A stretch of 64,000 bases of DNA from Aedes albopictus (taxonomy: Eukaryota > Arthropoda > Insecta > Diptera > Culicidae). Below are positions 10,380 to 21,455 of the stretch, in pieces (positions within the stretch are counted from its first letter, which is position 1; every line of letters starts with the position of its first letter). The notes under the pieces were generated by a model that saw only the letters and a program-made list of their open reading frames with translations, had not been told where the DNA came from and did no database searches. Both the position numbers and the translations under genes were made by a program. The DNA is taken from contig NC_085138.1 in the NCBI RefSeq assembly GCF_035046485.1, forward strand, positions 23,654,800-23,718,799, given 5' to 3'.

Positions 10380-11134
10380 CAGTACTTCCCAAACTGTGCA
10401 CCGCGGCGCCCTGGTGCGCCGTCAACACTTGTCAGGTGCGCCGCAGGCTGTTGAGCCAAAGCACATAGATCAAACTGTTATTATTGGAGGCGGAAAATCT
10501 TTTCGGTTTTTTTTATCGCCTCACTATTATTGCGTTGTAGACTAAAGTCTGATTTTTTAGGGAAGACTTCGAAAGAAATGTTTTTGCTTAGTTTTCGATT
10601 TCATGAATTCTTTTGAATTCAAAGTAATGTTTCCAAGGAACTTTTTTGAAGTTTTTCCGAAAATAATAACTGTCAACCTCCCGGACTTCATGCTGTCTCA
10701 AAAGTTTCTGAACATCATGTTTACACCCGATTCTTTTTTGCACGGGTCTAGGTTTTGCTATAACTAAGCCGATTCTCATAATTCTCATGGTGTACATTCA
10801 TCATTACCGTAATTATTGAGATTTTAAGCTCTAGCCTGATTCATCCTCTTATCGTGAAAAAATACGAAAAAATGACTAAACAATCCATTTTTATATTTGT
10901 TTCAATAATAGAATAAACTACATATTTTAAATATCAAATTGATTTCCTCCAATGTTTTTTTGTCCTGTGAATTTTCAAGCAATTTTGCTTCAAAAACAAA
11001 ATATATTACATTAGATTGAAGGCTATTTTTACGATTTATATCATCAAAATTTGTTGTAAAAAGTTGCTGGTGCGCCGCGAGATTTTTGAAAATTTCAAAA
11101 GGCGCCGCGATAGCAAAAAGTATGGGAACCTCTG
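10380..11134. mobile_element. hAT-type non-autonomous element, family A (755 bp)
   Basis: The ends are CAGTACTTCCCAAACTGTG and AAGTATGGGAACCTCTG. An exact 8-bp target duplication, CCTTAAAT, flanks it at 10372-10379 and 11135-11142. GTGCGCCGC-type GC-rich motifs are repeated just inside both ends and contrast with the AT-rich interior. The 26445-27616 element has the same ~75-bp ends. No transposase is encoded. CAG-type ends with 8-bp duplications define the hAT group. Confidence 0.85.
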
Positions 11135-11142
11135 CCTTAAAT

Positions 11143-11524
11143 GGTACCAATGTTTCTTCCATTACTTCCATCGGGTTCTGGATTTAAATCAATAGAAAAA
11201 GTGGAAACTGGATTGCTTGTAGCCGAGGAATCTATTAAAATAGATCTACCCTCCGAGCGTTCGATATTTTCAACTGAAGCCTATGCTATTCGGGAAGCAG
11301 AACGTAGACCAAGAAATATACTAATCCAAACAGTAGTTTGCACCGATTCTGAAAGTCTTGTTTCAGCAATCAAAAAGGATCCTCGAAACGCCTGTGGATT
11401 CAAGAAAAAGAGAAACTTCTTTGCTTAGATCTGCTGGATATCTGGGCATACGTGCATCACTGGCAACGAAAAAAATGACACAGATGCCAAAGCAGCACTT
11501 GAAATGCTACCTAGAGAATTATCA
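11143..11524 (+). pseudogene. LINE RNase H domain fragment, inverted
   Basis: The frame shows SERSIFSTEAYAIREAERR, then VVCTDSESLVSAI, and, after a frameshift near 11400, ICWISGHTCITGNEKND. These match the ordered RNase H motifs of I-type LINE ORF2 proteins (acidic E and D residues, then the W-x-x-x-H...GNE-x-x-D block). It lies on the plus strand, whereas the C-terminal finger of an apparently matching ORF2 is at 10039-10330 on the minus strand. Only the hAT element separates the two pieces. The fragment ends at the MITE starting at 11525. Confidence 0.65.
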
Positions 11525-11841
11525 ATAGGACACGATCGGTGAAGTACTAGATTTGTAGTAATGAGCCGAATTTTTGAATGATGAGAAGGTGAATTTTCCG
11601 TTTCTGCATAGAAATAGTACAAAAAGCGTGGGTATTATGATTCCTTGCCAAATTTGATGTGGTTTGAGCAAAACTTTAGATAACTTTAAGTTGCAAGAAA
11701 TGGAAAAACAACAACACTTTTCCCCAGCGTCAAATTAGGCAAAGAATCATAATACCCACGCGCCACGCTTTTTGTACCATTTCATTGCAGAAAATTCAGC
11801 TCATTACTACAAATCTAGTACTTCACTGATTGCGTCCTATT
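11525..11841. mobile_element. MITE with long terminal inverted repeats
   Basis: The left end (ATAGGACACGATCGGTGAAG, then TACTAGATTTGTAGTAATGA) pairs with the right end (TCATTACTACAAATCTAGTA, then CTTCACTGATTGCGTCCTAT). An inner pair around GCGTGGGTATTATGATTC also matches. There is no coding capacity. The superfamily is unknown. Confidence 0.75.
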
Positions 11842-12089
11842 CCTTAAAGAGGGAAGTTCAATAATGTACTCCTAAAGGAAAATATTTAGTGAAAAAATAG
11901 GCAATGTTTTTAATAAAATTTTAGGACTACACTAAAATTTTAGGACTACAGTTGGGTCAAACTTAACATATTTTTTATAAAATTTTGATCAAATCCAAAT
12001 CCCAAAAGGAGTACTCAAAATCTCGGGACAATTTGCGGTTGGGCTTCCATCAGAGCTTTGGGAATAGAATAATCTCGAGAAAATCTGTA
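11842..12089. other. AT-rich spacer
   Basis: Non-coding. The phrase AAAATTTTAGGACTACA occurs twice in a row near 11920-11950. Otherwise nothing is recognised. Confidence 0.4.
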
Positions 12090-12172
12090 TTTTTTGTATC
12101 TTTATTAACGAGATTTTCAACCCGGGGTTGGTTCATCTCGGGACCCACGCTCTACTTCCTTTCCTGGGACGA
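12090..12172 (-). mobile_element. tRNA-derived SINE, family 2, 3' fragment
   Basis: TTATTAACGAGATTTTCAA and TTCATCTCGGGACCCACGCT match the 3' half of the complete SINE at 31285-31461. The tRNA-like head is absent, so this is a truncated copy on the minus strand. Confidence 0.6.
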
Positions 12173-12179
12173 AAAACCC

Positions 12180-12720
12180 GAAAAAAGCTTTGGAAGAAAT
12201 CACAAGAATAACTGCTGTAGATACTGTGGGAGTAATTCCAGGAATATCTTCAGGGGAAGACTCAAGTGGAACACAGGAAGAAATTGAGGAAGAATTTCAA
12301 GAGAATCCCGAGAGAAACTCTAGCAGAAATTTCGTGACAACATCTGAAATATAACCTGAAGGAAACTCTACGAAGAAACTACGGAAAAATCCCACGAGGG
12401 ACTCTGGGAACAATCCCGTAAAACTTCTAGAAGAAATTTTGGAAAGAAGTTCTGTGGGATCCCCTTAAAAAAACCCAGGATAATTCAGTTGGAATTCAGG
12501 AATCCTGGAAGATTCTCAAGAAAGAATCTCGAAAAGAATTGATCGAATCTTGAAAAATTAACGGTAGAAACCAAAATAATCACCAAGAGAAATTTTTAAA
12601 AGACTTCCAAGAAAAAGAGTGTGAAAAAATAACGAAGGAATCTTGTGAAAATCCTGTAAGGCAATCCAAGAGGTACTTATATAGAAGACCCAGAAAAAAT
12701 CCCTGACAGATTTTTTTGTA
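12180..12720 (+). repeat. Degenerate 12-bp minisatellite, block 1
   Basis: Repeated variants of GGAGGAATTCCT (GAAGAATTTC, GAGAATCCCG and similar) run through the block. It is the most decayed of the four blocks; the assignment rests on the shared motif and GA-rich strand bias. Confidence 0.5.
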
Positions 12721-12778
12721 AATTAATTTGGTTTTTAACTTCTAGATTTATCCGGGTCTACATTAGCATTATTGAAAT

Positions 12779-13000
12779 TGCAGCATCGTTGGCTTGCTGG
12801 AAATATCTGCTCGATCTAGGAGCCCTCTTCTTGTTCCTCTGGAACGGTAATACAGAAACCTTCTTGATTTATTGAAGAAATTTTCATGGAACCACAAGCT
12901 TCCAGTAAGCAACTTCACCATGACGGGAAATATGTACATTTGTTTTGATAGTAATTACTACAAACATGTAGTAAATAGTTAGTAGAAGAAGTAAACAATG
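12779..13000 (+). repeat. Dispersed repeat, copy 1
   Basis: GCAGCATCGT, then GGAAATATCTGCT, CTAGGAGCCCT, and a later GCTTCCAGTAAGCAACTTCA segment recur in the same order and orientation at 23613-23890. Identity is partial. The parent element is not recognised. Confidence 0.5.
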
Positions 13001-13150
13001 TAATGGATTCTGTACACAGTAAAGTTCGCTTCTTTTTATCCATACGACCCAACGCAATGTTTTATTCATTATTGTTGCAACATTTTCCCGATTCAAGATA
13101 TTCTCTGAGGATTTCCGGTTTTCCAGGTTTTACCAGGTACAGGTAACACC

Positions 13151-14665
13151 CCCAAGTAACAATCTTGATTCTATTTGGTTTTATTTGTTTTTATGATAGT
13201 TTTATCGGAACATTGCATATTCTAGTTGATCTTATCGAAGTTTCAGCTGAGCACAACTATTCTTCGTCAATATGTGGTTTTAAAAACACCTCCAAGAATA
13301 CTTGAGGTACAGTTCATAAAACCGTAAACACAACAAGAAATGTTGAACTTATTTTCAGTTTTATAAGGCTCTTGTAGTTATCTTCAATCATCCGTTCTTG
13401 ATCAAGAGCAACTGTTCTTGCATGAGAACAGTTTGATACATGAAAAATACAAGAAAAAACTCAAGCATCAGATTTTGATTCTCATCGATCCATTATTGCT
13501 GCCGATCAAGAACACCTACCCGAAAACCAACCGCGACGCGGTGCAAAACCAAGTTCCTCCGGTTGCAGCATCCGATATGAGCTGGGTTTGGTCATCCAGG
13601 ACGTCGATTCCCGTGCAATCGGGGTTCCAATCATCGATCTTCAAAATCAACAACTACTTACCTGTTGGAAATGCTGACCGGAGGAATGAGGCACTGCACC
13701 GCATCAAGGCCTGTTATCGAAAAAGGTCGGCCTGGCTGGCAAATTTATCGGATGAGATGCAGAAAATCCACCGCGATGCAATATTTTTTTTGTGTTTACA
13801 ATTTGGCGTAGGTTTATGACATGGTTTATGACGTTCTCGACGGAGTTTGTATAAACCTACATCAAGAACGTTATAAACCTGAATACTCTTGAGTAATACT
13901 TCTTACCCTTGCTTAAGATGAAATAAATTTACTACGTTCTTGATGGAGGCCAACCAGGCTGCATTGAGAACGTTATAAATCCTAGTATTCTCGAGCTATG
14001 CTTTTAGCTCTGGCATGAGTTGAAAGAAATTTAAGACGACCTTATGGTGATGTTGATTAAAACCATTGATAATGGACCGACCACCGGCCTAGATTTCAAT
14101 GGAAGCCTTGTTGAGAGAACGCATGAGCAATGTTCTCATGACCAATATTTTAAAATATTTTATTAGTGCATTATAATGGAAGCGCGTTGCAATTTTTGGA
14201 AGTATCTTGCAACATATATACGATGAATTTTGCTTGGCATTTGGCTTCCTTGTTACACCACGGAAATATTTCCAATTTGTGTAATAAATCAATCCCGGTT
14301 ACAATAATGTGTCATTTTCATTGTGTTTTTTTTTTTTTCAATTTAATTCACCAAACTTTTCTGTCGACATAAAAGCTGCATCAGCAACATCCTGACTAAT
14401 TTATTATCGTTTTATCATGCACTTGAAGAATTCTACAAGGAGAGAGCAATTCGCCTTGAGGACAACTTGGGAAGTACAACAAGTTTTAAGAGAAATTTGA
14501 AAACAACTCTCCAAGAGCATCTTAGGATGGGCCTCTTTTGTCTTATGGCGGGTTTATGGTTAGTTTGGCGTTGTTATGCAGAGCAATTTGATTCATGTTT
14601 AGTTTTAATGTACGGGTGTTGAAGTATTCTTCAAAAGCATCATAAAATTAATTTTGTTACTTGGG
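13151..14665. mobile_element. Non-autonomous DNA element with CCCAAGTAACA / TGTTACTTGGG ends
   Basis: The left end CCCAAGTAACAATCTTG at 13151 is matched by TGTTACTTGGG ending at 14665, an 11-bp inverted pair about 1.5 kb apart. GTTTTAT/ATAAAAC-type motifs repeat just inside the left end. The same terminus begins the region at 59160. The interior contains a GC-richer patch at 13480-13790. A convincing target duplication was not found (CC on both sides at best). Confidence 0.5.
13418..13819 (+). other. Unrecognised 133-codon open frame in a GC-rich patch
   Basis: The frame is open across a patch clearly richer in GC than its surroundings (about 13480-13790). No known motif, signal peptide or membrane segment is seen. 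It lies inside the element with CCCAAGTAACA ends and could be a captured host fragment, or chance. The first ~20 codons are AT-rich and probably not part of any original coding sequence. Confidence 0.2.
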
Positions 14666-15785
14666 CCTGTAACTTATGTAAATTTCTTTGGATATTTTCT
14701 TAATATTGGATATGTTAGAGATTTTGACCCTAAACTAGCAAGAATGAAAAATTTTATAAACTTCGAAATCGTGCTTCTTGAATGAATCCTACCGGAATTG
14801 CCAAATTTAACAGATGCAGTTCTGCACGTTGTGTTCTCCCACTTTTTCAAACAAGACTTGTTTTGTTAATCGTATGGCGCTCATCATCATCATCATCGTT
14901 CTTCCGTGCAGCAGCAGCAGCAGCACCATTTCACCGCATCGGGCAACCGCCCAGTCATGCATGCATGGTTCTTACCAGGAAACTATCATCCATCAGGCGG
15001 AGCGAAAAGCATCGGTGCTTTTCACGATAGCGAATCCTTCTGACCGGCTATTCATTCCGGGCCGCCGCGGTTCTTGAACCGAGTCATGCACTTCATAAAA
15101 GTGTAATTACATTTGGAGAGCCCAAATCCCGAGTTTCACCTTCTCCTGGTCCGGTACCGGGTTGGTTGGTTGGTTGATGAGATTTTTTCCGTCCTTTATG
15201 ATTTGTGCACGACTTTTGTCCGGGTGAGAATGAAAAACCATCGAATGTGGCACACTGACTCCGCTGATTCGGATCGGTTCAGAGGGCTTTTTCATCCCAC
15301 AGCCGCCCGCCGCCGCTGCCGACCAACCGTATTGGATCCGAGGAGGAGAGGTCAAACAAAGTGTTTTGGCTACTTCTGCACCCGGGTGCTGGACGGCGTT
15401 GGTTGGACATAGAAGAAGACCGTAGCCAATTTTCCGCTCGCCTCATTTCGGTTTTTGTCCGGCGCGGTCAGTTTTTTTTTTCGGACAAGAAAAAGTAGCT
15501 GATTGCTTTGCTTTCTTTCGGGGGGCCACTATACTCGTTTTTTTTTTCTCGGGGATGAATAGCCGGGGTCGATGTGGTGAGTGATTTTTTCTCTCCGCGC
15601 CGCGCGCCCGGTTCGGTGTTTGTGTTATTTCGATCACGGTCTTGGGGTCCATTCATCGGCGCGAAGAAACTAGAGGCGCAGATTACCCATATCGGTGAGC
15701 TGCAGGGATGCCAGATGTTTTATTTAGGTCTTGTTACCTACCCTTCGCTTCGTATAGAAGCGTATAGAAGCGTAAGGAGTGTATC
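14666..15785. other. Unique DNA with a GC-rich patch, no gene assigned
   Basis: Short triplet runs occur near 14885 (CAT repeats) and 14910 (CAG repeats). From 15060 to 15700 the DNA is GC-rich and lacks repeats known from elsewhere in the window, so it may be host sequence such as a promoter or untranslated exon. No convincing coding frame is present; overlapping short frames look random. Confidence 0.35.
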
Positions 15786-16729
15786 GTAAAGTAGTTGAAA
15801 ATGTTTACAATAACCTCAATAGTTTAATACAACTTTAAAGTAATTTTATTTTTGGAGATACTGTATAAATCCTTGAAAAAAGAAATGGCTTTTATGATTT
15901 TCTAAAAATATTCATTTAACTGGGTTTTTAGCCTAGATTACTGAACACATGTTTTCAAAATTTTGCACACCTTCTAAAAATATGAAATTGCGAAAAAAAA
16001 TTCGATAATGTTCGAAAATTGTTAACTTTTTTGTGCAAATGTATTAATCTCCAGAATGCTCATGATATAGGCAAATTATTTTTTTCAAGAGAAATCTCCA
16101 CTGTATTTGAGCGCAATTCTTAAAAATGAAAAAAGGCCATTTTTGAGGAACTCTTTTTTTCTATGCTCCTCCAAATCATGTTTACGCGAATAAAAAATAC
16201 ATAAAATGAAAAATTCACATTTTTAAATAGGGTATGTTTTTTAATTCATGGACGAGTAAGTTAGATCAAAAAATGGAATTTTATAAGCTTTTAAGATATG
16301 AAAAGCAGTACTTCAAAGTATTACCAAAAAATAGACGTTTTTTGGAGTGAACTATGTTGTAGATATTGAAGATTTTTCTATTGAAAATATGAATTTTGAA
16401 AGTCGGTGTTGAATGATATGTTACGTGTACAAAACTGTTAACAAGCATCAATATTTTCCAGATTTTTTATCGTACAAATTTTATTCTCTGCAGATTTTTG
16501 AAATGTTGAAAAATCTTAACAAAATTGCATTTTGTGCAGATTTTTATTTTGTAAGGTGTGTTCATTCAACCATATTTTGAATAATACTAAACATTTTCCA
16601 ATTTTTTCCAAGCTGTTCTAATCTTCACTATATTGTGAAGATTTCGTAGAAGAACCGAAATAAAAAGACCTACCCAGCTTCGAGATAGAGCATCGTGAAC
16701 ATTTTCAACTATTTTCCGATACACTCCTT
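15786..16729. other. AT-rich non-coding DNA
   Basis: Long A/T runs occur without a usable frame, tandem unit or clear inverted ends. Nothing is recognised. Confidence 0.4.
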
Positions 16730-19010
16730 ATGAAACATATCCAAGGGATTCCATCAGAAATTCCTCCGAATAATTTAAATTTTCCAGGTATTCTTTCAGA
16801 AATTCCAGGGGTTGCTTCCAAAATTTCTGTAAGGACTCCTCCAGGAATTCCTTTGCATGCGCTCTGCAAACATTTCTCAAAGGTTTATTTAAGACAATCT
16901 TGCAGAATTACTTCAGAAACTCCTCCATGAATTTCATCAGAAATCCTTTAGGAATTCCTTCTGAAAATTTTCGAGAGATTCCCAAGTAATAATGAAAGTT
17001 GAATAACAGCTTATTCAGCTAAAGTTTAATAATATTTGTTGGGTTCCTCCAGAAATTTCACGAAAAACTCAATCAAAAAACCGCTCACGGATTTCTTTAA
17101 CAATCCTTCCATTGATTTTTACAGAAAATTTTCCAGTGTTTCCTTCAGAAAGTCTTGATTGAAATCTGCAGTAATTCTGCCACTGATTCCTTCTAAAATA
17201 CCTGTGAGAATTCCTTCAAGAATTCTTCCAAAAATTTTCTCAGGAAATCCATAGTTTCATTCATGATTTTTTTCCCCGAAGTTTGCTTAAAATTCATCCA
17301 GAAACTAAAAAACTCTCTGATAAATCCTTCTATGGATTTCTTCCAAAATTTTTCCATAGATTTTTTTTTTTAGAAAATCTTCTATGAATTGCTACAGAAA
17401 TTCTTCCTGAGTTCCAAGAGCTTCCTCAGAAATGCTCCATAGGTTCTTTAAGAAAACAAATCCTGAGATTCTTTTAAAAATTTATCCACGGATTCCTTAA
17501 AAAATCCAGCAATTTGTTTTAGAAAATCTAAAGTTCAAAATTCCTTCAGAAATGTCGCAGAGTTTCTGAAGCACATCTTTTTTTTCAAGTTTTTCTTTTT
17601 TCAAGAGTTCTATCAGAAATTCTTGAAGATAATCCTAAAAGGGATTCCTTAACATTAACTTCTAGATATTCATGAAAAAACCATGTTTTTTTTTATTCTT
17701 CCAAAGATTTCTTCAGAAAAATCTCTTTAGAAAATCTTCAATGAATTCCTTCCGAAATTACACTATGTATATCTTTCTAAAGTAACCGAAATCTTTCAAG
17801 GATTCAAAAACTCTTCCAGAGAATTTTCAATAAATTTCTCGAGGGTTTCCATCAGATATGCTTTTAAGATTTTTTATCAGAAAATCCTTCTGAAGGAATC
17901 AGAATTTTCTCTTGAAATTTTATTATTGAGATTTTCTCAGTTCTATGCTGGTTCATCTCCACATTCAGAAATTATGTTAGAGAATGTTTCAGAAATACGT
18001 TCAGCAGCATTTTTTTCTGTAAATATTTCTTCAGGAATTCAAACAGCTATTTTTTACGTACTCCTCCAGAGATTTCCTTTGCAATTTTTTCAAAGATTTC
18101 ATTGAAAATAATCGCAGAAATATCTCCAGGATTTTTTCTAATAATTTCATCCAGAAAATCCAGCAAAAACTCCTCCACAGATTCTTGCATTATTACTTGC
18201 AGGGATTCTAGCATCAATTCCTTCACAGATTCCTACAGAAGTTTGTATGGGTTCAAGAGTTTCAGTGGTATTCCTCCAAATATTTTCCCAGAAATTCCTC
18301 CAGCATTTCCTTCAAGGACCTCCAGGAATTTTTCGACGGAATCAAAAAATACTCCAGAAACATTTCATAGCAATATCTACAGCAGTTCCATTGAAGATTT
18401 CTCAAAAGATTTTCCAAATTCCCCTAGGAATTTGTGAAGAAAATCCTCCAAGTACTCTATTGAAGGATAACTTCAAGACTCTTCTAAAGTTCCTCAACAT
18501 TTTTTTTCTCAAGGTTTCGCCAAGCGTTTCCCAAAAATTTTCACAGATGTTAAACTGGAGATTTCTTCAATAATTCCTTCTCGAAATTCCTACATGAATT
18601 CCTTCTGAAATTTCTTTAGGATTTCTTTAGAATTATCTCCAGGTACTCTGTAAGTATTTTAAGGTCTTGTTTAGATATTTTATCAAGAGATTTCTTCAAT
18701 TTATTCCATGGATTTATTTTCTCCATAAAATTCCGCTATCTTTGAAACAATCCTGTGCAAATTACTCCAAAAGTTCCTCCATAAATTCCTTGAGATATTG
18801 CTTCAGGGATTCCAGCAGAATACCCCACAAAGGTTTTTTATGGGCGATTCCATCAGAATATTTCGTGGAATTCCTTCAAAGATTTCTCCCAGAGATTTTT
18901 CAGGAATTGCACAAAATATTGCTGGAGAAATTCTGAAGCAATCCCTGAAAGAACTCCTGGAGATACCTCAGGAGAAATGCTTCGAAGAATTGCTTGTATA
19001 ATATCTCAAG
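16730..19010 (-). repeat. Degenerate 12-bp minisatellite, block 2
   Basis: Variants of the complementary unit (AGGAATTCCTCC, AGAAATTCCTTC) run for about 2.3 kb with heavy decay. Because the unit is a multiple of three, short open frames appear that are not genes. A 63-bp CCCAA...TTGGG insertion lies at 16981-17043. Confidence 0.7.
16981..17043. mobile_element. 63-bp miniature element with CCCAAG / TTGGG ends
   Basis: The segment starts CCCAAGTAATAAT and ends ATATTTGTTGGG, with an internal palindrome GAATAACAGCTTATTC. It interrupts the minisatellite. Its left end resembles those at 13151 and 59160. It may be an extreme deletion derivative; the call is tentative because it is so short. Confidence 0.4.
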
Positions 19011-19041
19011 ATATGCATGAAAAGCTTGTTATTTTTTTTAA

Positions 19042-19134
19042 CCCTTATGTGGCCGACAAGGTACCCGGGTACCCAGCTCCCATTTAAAATACACGGTGTA
19101 GAAAAAAGCAAAAATTTTGTCGGACACATAACGG
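19042..19134. mobile_element. 93-bp piggyBac-like MITE
   Basis: Both ends are flanked by TTAA (19038-19041 and 19135-19138). The ends CCCTTATGTGGCCGACA and TGTCGGACACATAACGG form inverted repeats. A second copy in opposite orientation lies at 61811-61898. TTAA targets and CCY-type ends suggest piggyBac. Confidence 0.65.
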
Positions 19135-19299
19135 TTAAACTATGGTCCTGGAGGAAATCGTCATGGAATCACTTTGTAAATATGTTAAGGGGAATATGTT
19201 TAATGTTTATGGAACCTCTAAGAAGTGATCAAAGATCACACATTTGATGTACGTGGAGTAGTGCAAAACAGTTGTGGCGGATCCCCCGGAAGCGAACGT

Positions 19300-19935
19300 T
19301 GATTAGCAGCCGAGCCTGCTGAACAAGGATCCCGTGGTCCAGAGAATGGCAAATCCAGAAAGTCCCGTTCGGTATCCGAGAGGAGATTTCATACCACGTA
19401 AATCTGTGCCAATTTGGGAGTCGAGCCCATAGCAAATTGCCGCCCGAAAAGTGATATCGAAGGAGTTGCCAACGTTCACCGGAAGCCCAGAGGACTGGCC
19501 ACTGTTCATCAGTTCGTTCGTATACCAACAAAACACAAGCGTGTGGGTATTCAGCAACAGAGAATTTGGCTTCACGGTGCTTCATTTACCGTTATTAGCT
19601 TAGAGTTTGAGGAAATGTTGCCTACCTTCTCCGCAGCATCCCAGATAAGGCGTACATTCCCAGATTTTCTCGGATTCGTAGCAGCTCCTAGGGCTAGGCA
19701 CCAAACACGTTCGACATCGGCTGAAGTTGATTCGGCCAAACTTGCTTTTGTGCGCGTACCCTTTATGCACGTACTCCACGGTTCGCTCACGAACGCGTCG
19801 CTCTAACTCTGGTTGTACTTTCAGCTTTCGTTTCAGTGCTTCCAAACAACGCACAGCCATGAGGTAACTGTCCGGAAAACAGGAATTATCAGTCCTCCAC
19901 AACAGTCCAGTTTCATAGCCGGATCCGACCGGCAT
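19300..19935 (-). pseudogene. BEL/Pao reverse transcriptase, N-terminal part, degenerate
   Basis: The motifs GYETGLLWRTDNSCFPDSY and LEALKRKLK precede, in another frame, a match to the VWDAA motif (NVRLIWDAAEKVGNISSNS). In intact BEL/Pao polymerases these stand in one frame just before the catalytic palm. A further frame change leads to SGFAILWTTGSLF. The catalytic YxDD box is not seen, so the element is truncated or decayed at its left end. Confidence 0.65.
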
Positions 19936-20090
19936 ACGTTGCGTCGTATTCTTCAGTAGTTGTTTAGCTCGCTTCTCTTCCTCGGACTCCGGGATCGTGT
20001 CCCCTGAACGCCTAGTTCGCGATTAGCGTCCGAAACTGCGCCGACGTGGAAGATAACAATGGCTTTTTGAAACGGTTCACCAGGAATAGA

Positions 20091-20786
20091 CGGGCTTGGT
20101 GGTCTAGTGGCTACCGCTTCTGATTCGTATGCAGAAGGTCATGGGTTCAATCCTTGGCCCGTCCCTTTCATCCTACTTTGTATCTTTCTATCCACTTCCT
20201 CTCTCTCTCTCTCTTCTCTACATATACAACTCATGTATATTCATATGTTCATAGCCATCGCTAGAACCAGAAACGAATTGAAAAAAAAGTCGTTTCCCTC
20301 CCTTCCAATTTCCACTCACAGCACAGTGTATATAACGCCTACAAGTTATGCAACCAAAGCGTGCTGTGCCGCTTGACCTTATTCACCTCATTCACCACAC
20401 AATCTATCACCTTACGAACACACTACCCCCTATCCATGGATCGCATCACCGACCCAACGGTGAGTCCAAGATCTCCCATCCTTTCCGTCTAACAAATACC
20501 CCAGTCCGTGCTGGTTGTGGGGATGCAGAGGTGATCTCGGTATTTAGTAGCAACAACCAGCACACGCTAACATTCCTCTCCCTTCCCAACTGACTATAAG
20601 GACGTGGCCGGCGCCGTTATTGATCCAAAAATGTATGAGCTGCTAGAATTGCACTTTGAGAATAAGTGGAGTGTCCCAGCCCTTATTCATTTGGATCTCA
20701 GTGCAATTGGTACCAGCTCAGATCAATCACGAAGTAGCAACCATTGACATGTGTAGTCAGATTTGATCGATTGATCGATGATCGAT
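20091..20786 (+). mobile_element. tRNA-derived SINE, family 1, full-length with target duplication
   Basis: The 18-bp sequence CGGTTCACCAGGAATAGA occurs exactly on both sides (20073-20090 and 20787-20804). Between them lies a tRNA-like head, with TGGTCTAGTGGCTACCG as box A and GGGTTCAATCC as box B, then a CT-rich run. A long body ends in a TGATCGAT-type simple repeat tail. The 696-bp length is large for a SINE. The insertion splits the BEL/Pao remnant. Confidence 0.85.
20097..20160 (+). promoter_or_regulatory. Internal pol III promoter (A and B boxes) of the SINE
   Basis: TGGTCTAGTGGCTACCG and GGGTTCAATCC are spaced as in tRNA genes. The tRNA-like fold is not complete, so this is a promoter remnant and not a tRNA gene. 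Confidence 0.6.
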
Positions 20787-20790
20787 CGGT

Positions 20791-21455
20791 TCACCAGGAA
20801 TAGATGCTCCAACCCAGCCTACATTGTTCATCAATTGGATCTCTTTGTACCCCTTCACGCAACTTCCATGGAACACATAACCGTAGATTGTCCAGCCCTA
20901 TCAACAGTTTAAGTTGGATGAGCTCATAGTCTTCTAGCGGAAGACCACGTAGGTGAGCAAACCGTTTCGCCTTGAGCTGACTAACCATCCGAGCATCGAT
21001 CAGCTTATGCTGGGTGGCAGATGTCTCGACCTGTACACGCAATAATTTGGCGCTTTTCGCTTCACATTCCCTGTCCATTGTAGAGTTGGGGGTTCTAGTT
21101 GAACCTTGGCCCCAAGCTGTTTCGCAACGGACTCCTCTAATAGGATGTAGGAAGAACCTTCATCTATGAAGGTGAAAATAGTTTCAGAAGAATCGTCACA
21201 GAAAAGCACAACAGGAACGATGCCCAAGAGATGCCACTTAAAATCCTCGGACGACACGTGACTCGCAGACATTTCTATATTTTCGGGAAACGGAGAAAAG
21301 GTATGGAGAACTGTATTGTGCTTTTGGAGATAGCCATTCAAAAAGCGGCATAGCCACTTGCCGTGGCTATTCAGGCATGTGCGACACAACCCTTCTGCTG
21401 AAAAAGTTTCCAACGTTCGTCCACTGTCGCACTTGAACTGATGACATTCTGCCAC
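20791..21455 (-). pseudogene. BEL/Pao pol: finger, aspartic protease and post-protease region
   Basis: The segment has GLCRTCLNSHGKWLCR as the last gag-type finger and FIDEGSS as the protease active-site block. DEGSS instead of the more general D-T/S-G is, to my knowledge, common in insect BEL/Pao proteins. Around 21075 the frame shifts and continues with the conserved HLRGLPLEDYELIQLKLLIG region used to recognise this superfamily. The frame stops at 20791, next to one copy of the SINE target duplication. It is not functional. Confidence 0.7.

Noticed and set aside
15700..15725. Shared GCAGGGATGCCAG phrase with 27803 (inverted) as the ends of one element
   Set aside because: The two are 12 kb apart with unrelated DNA and many independent elements between them; only about 13 bp match.
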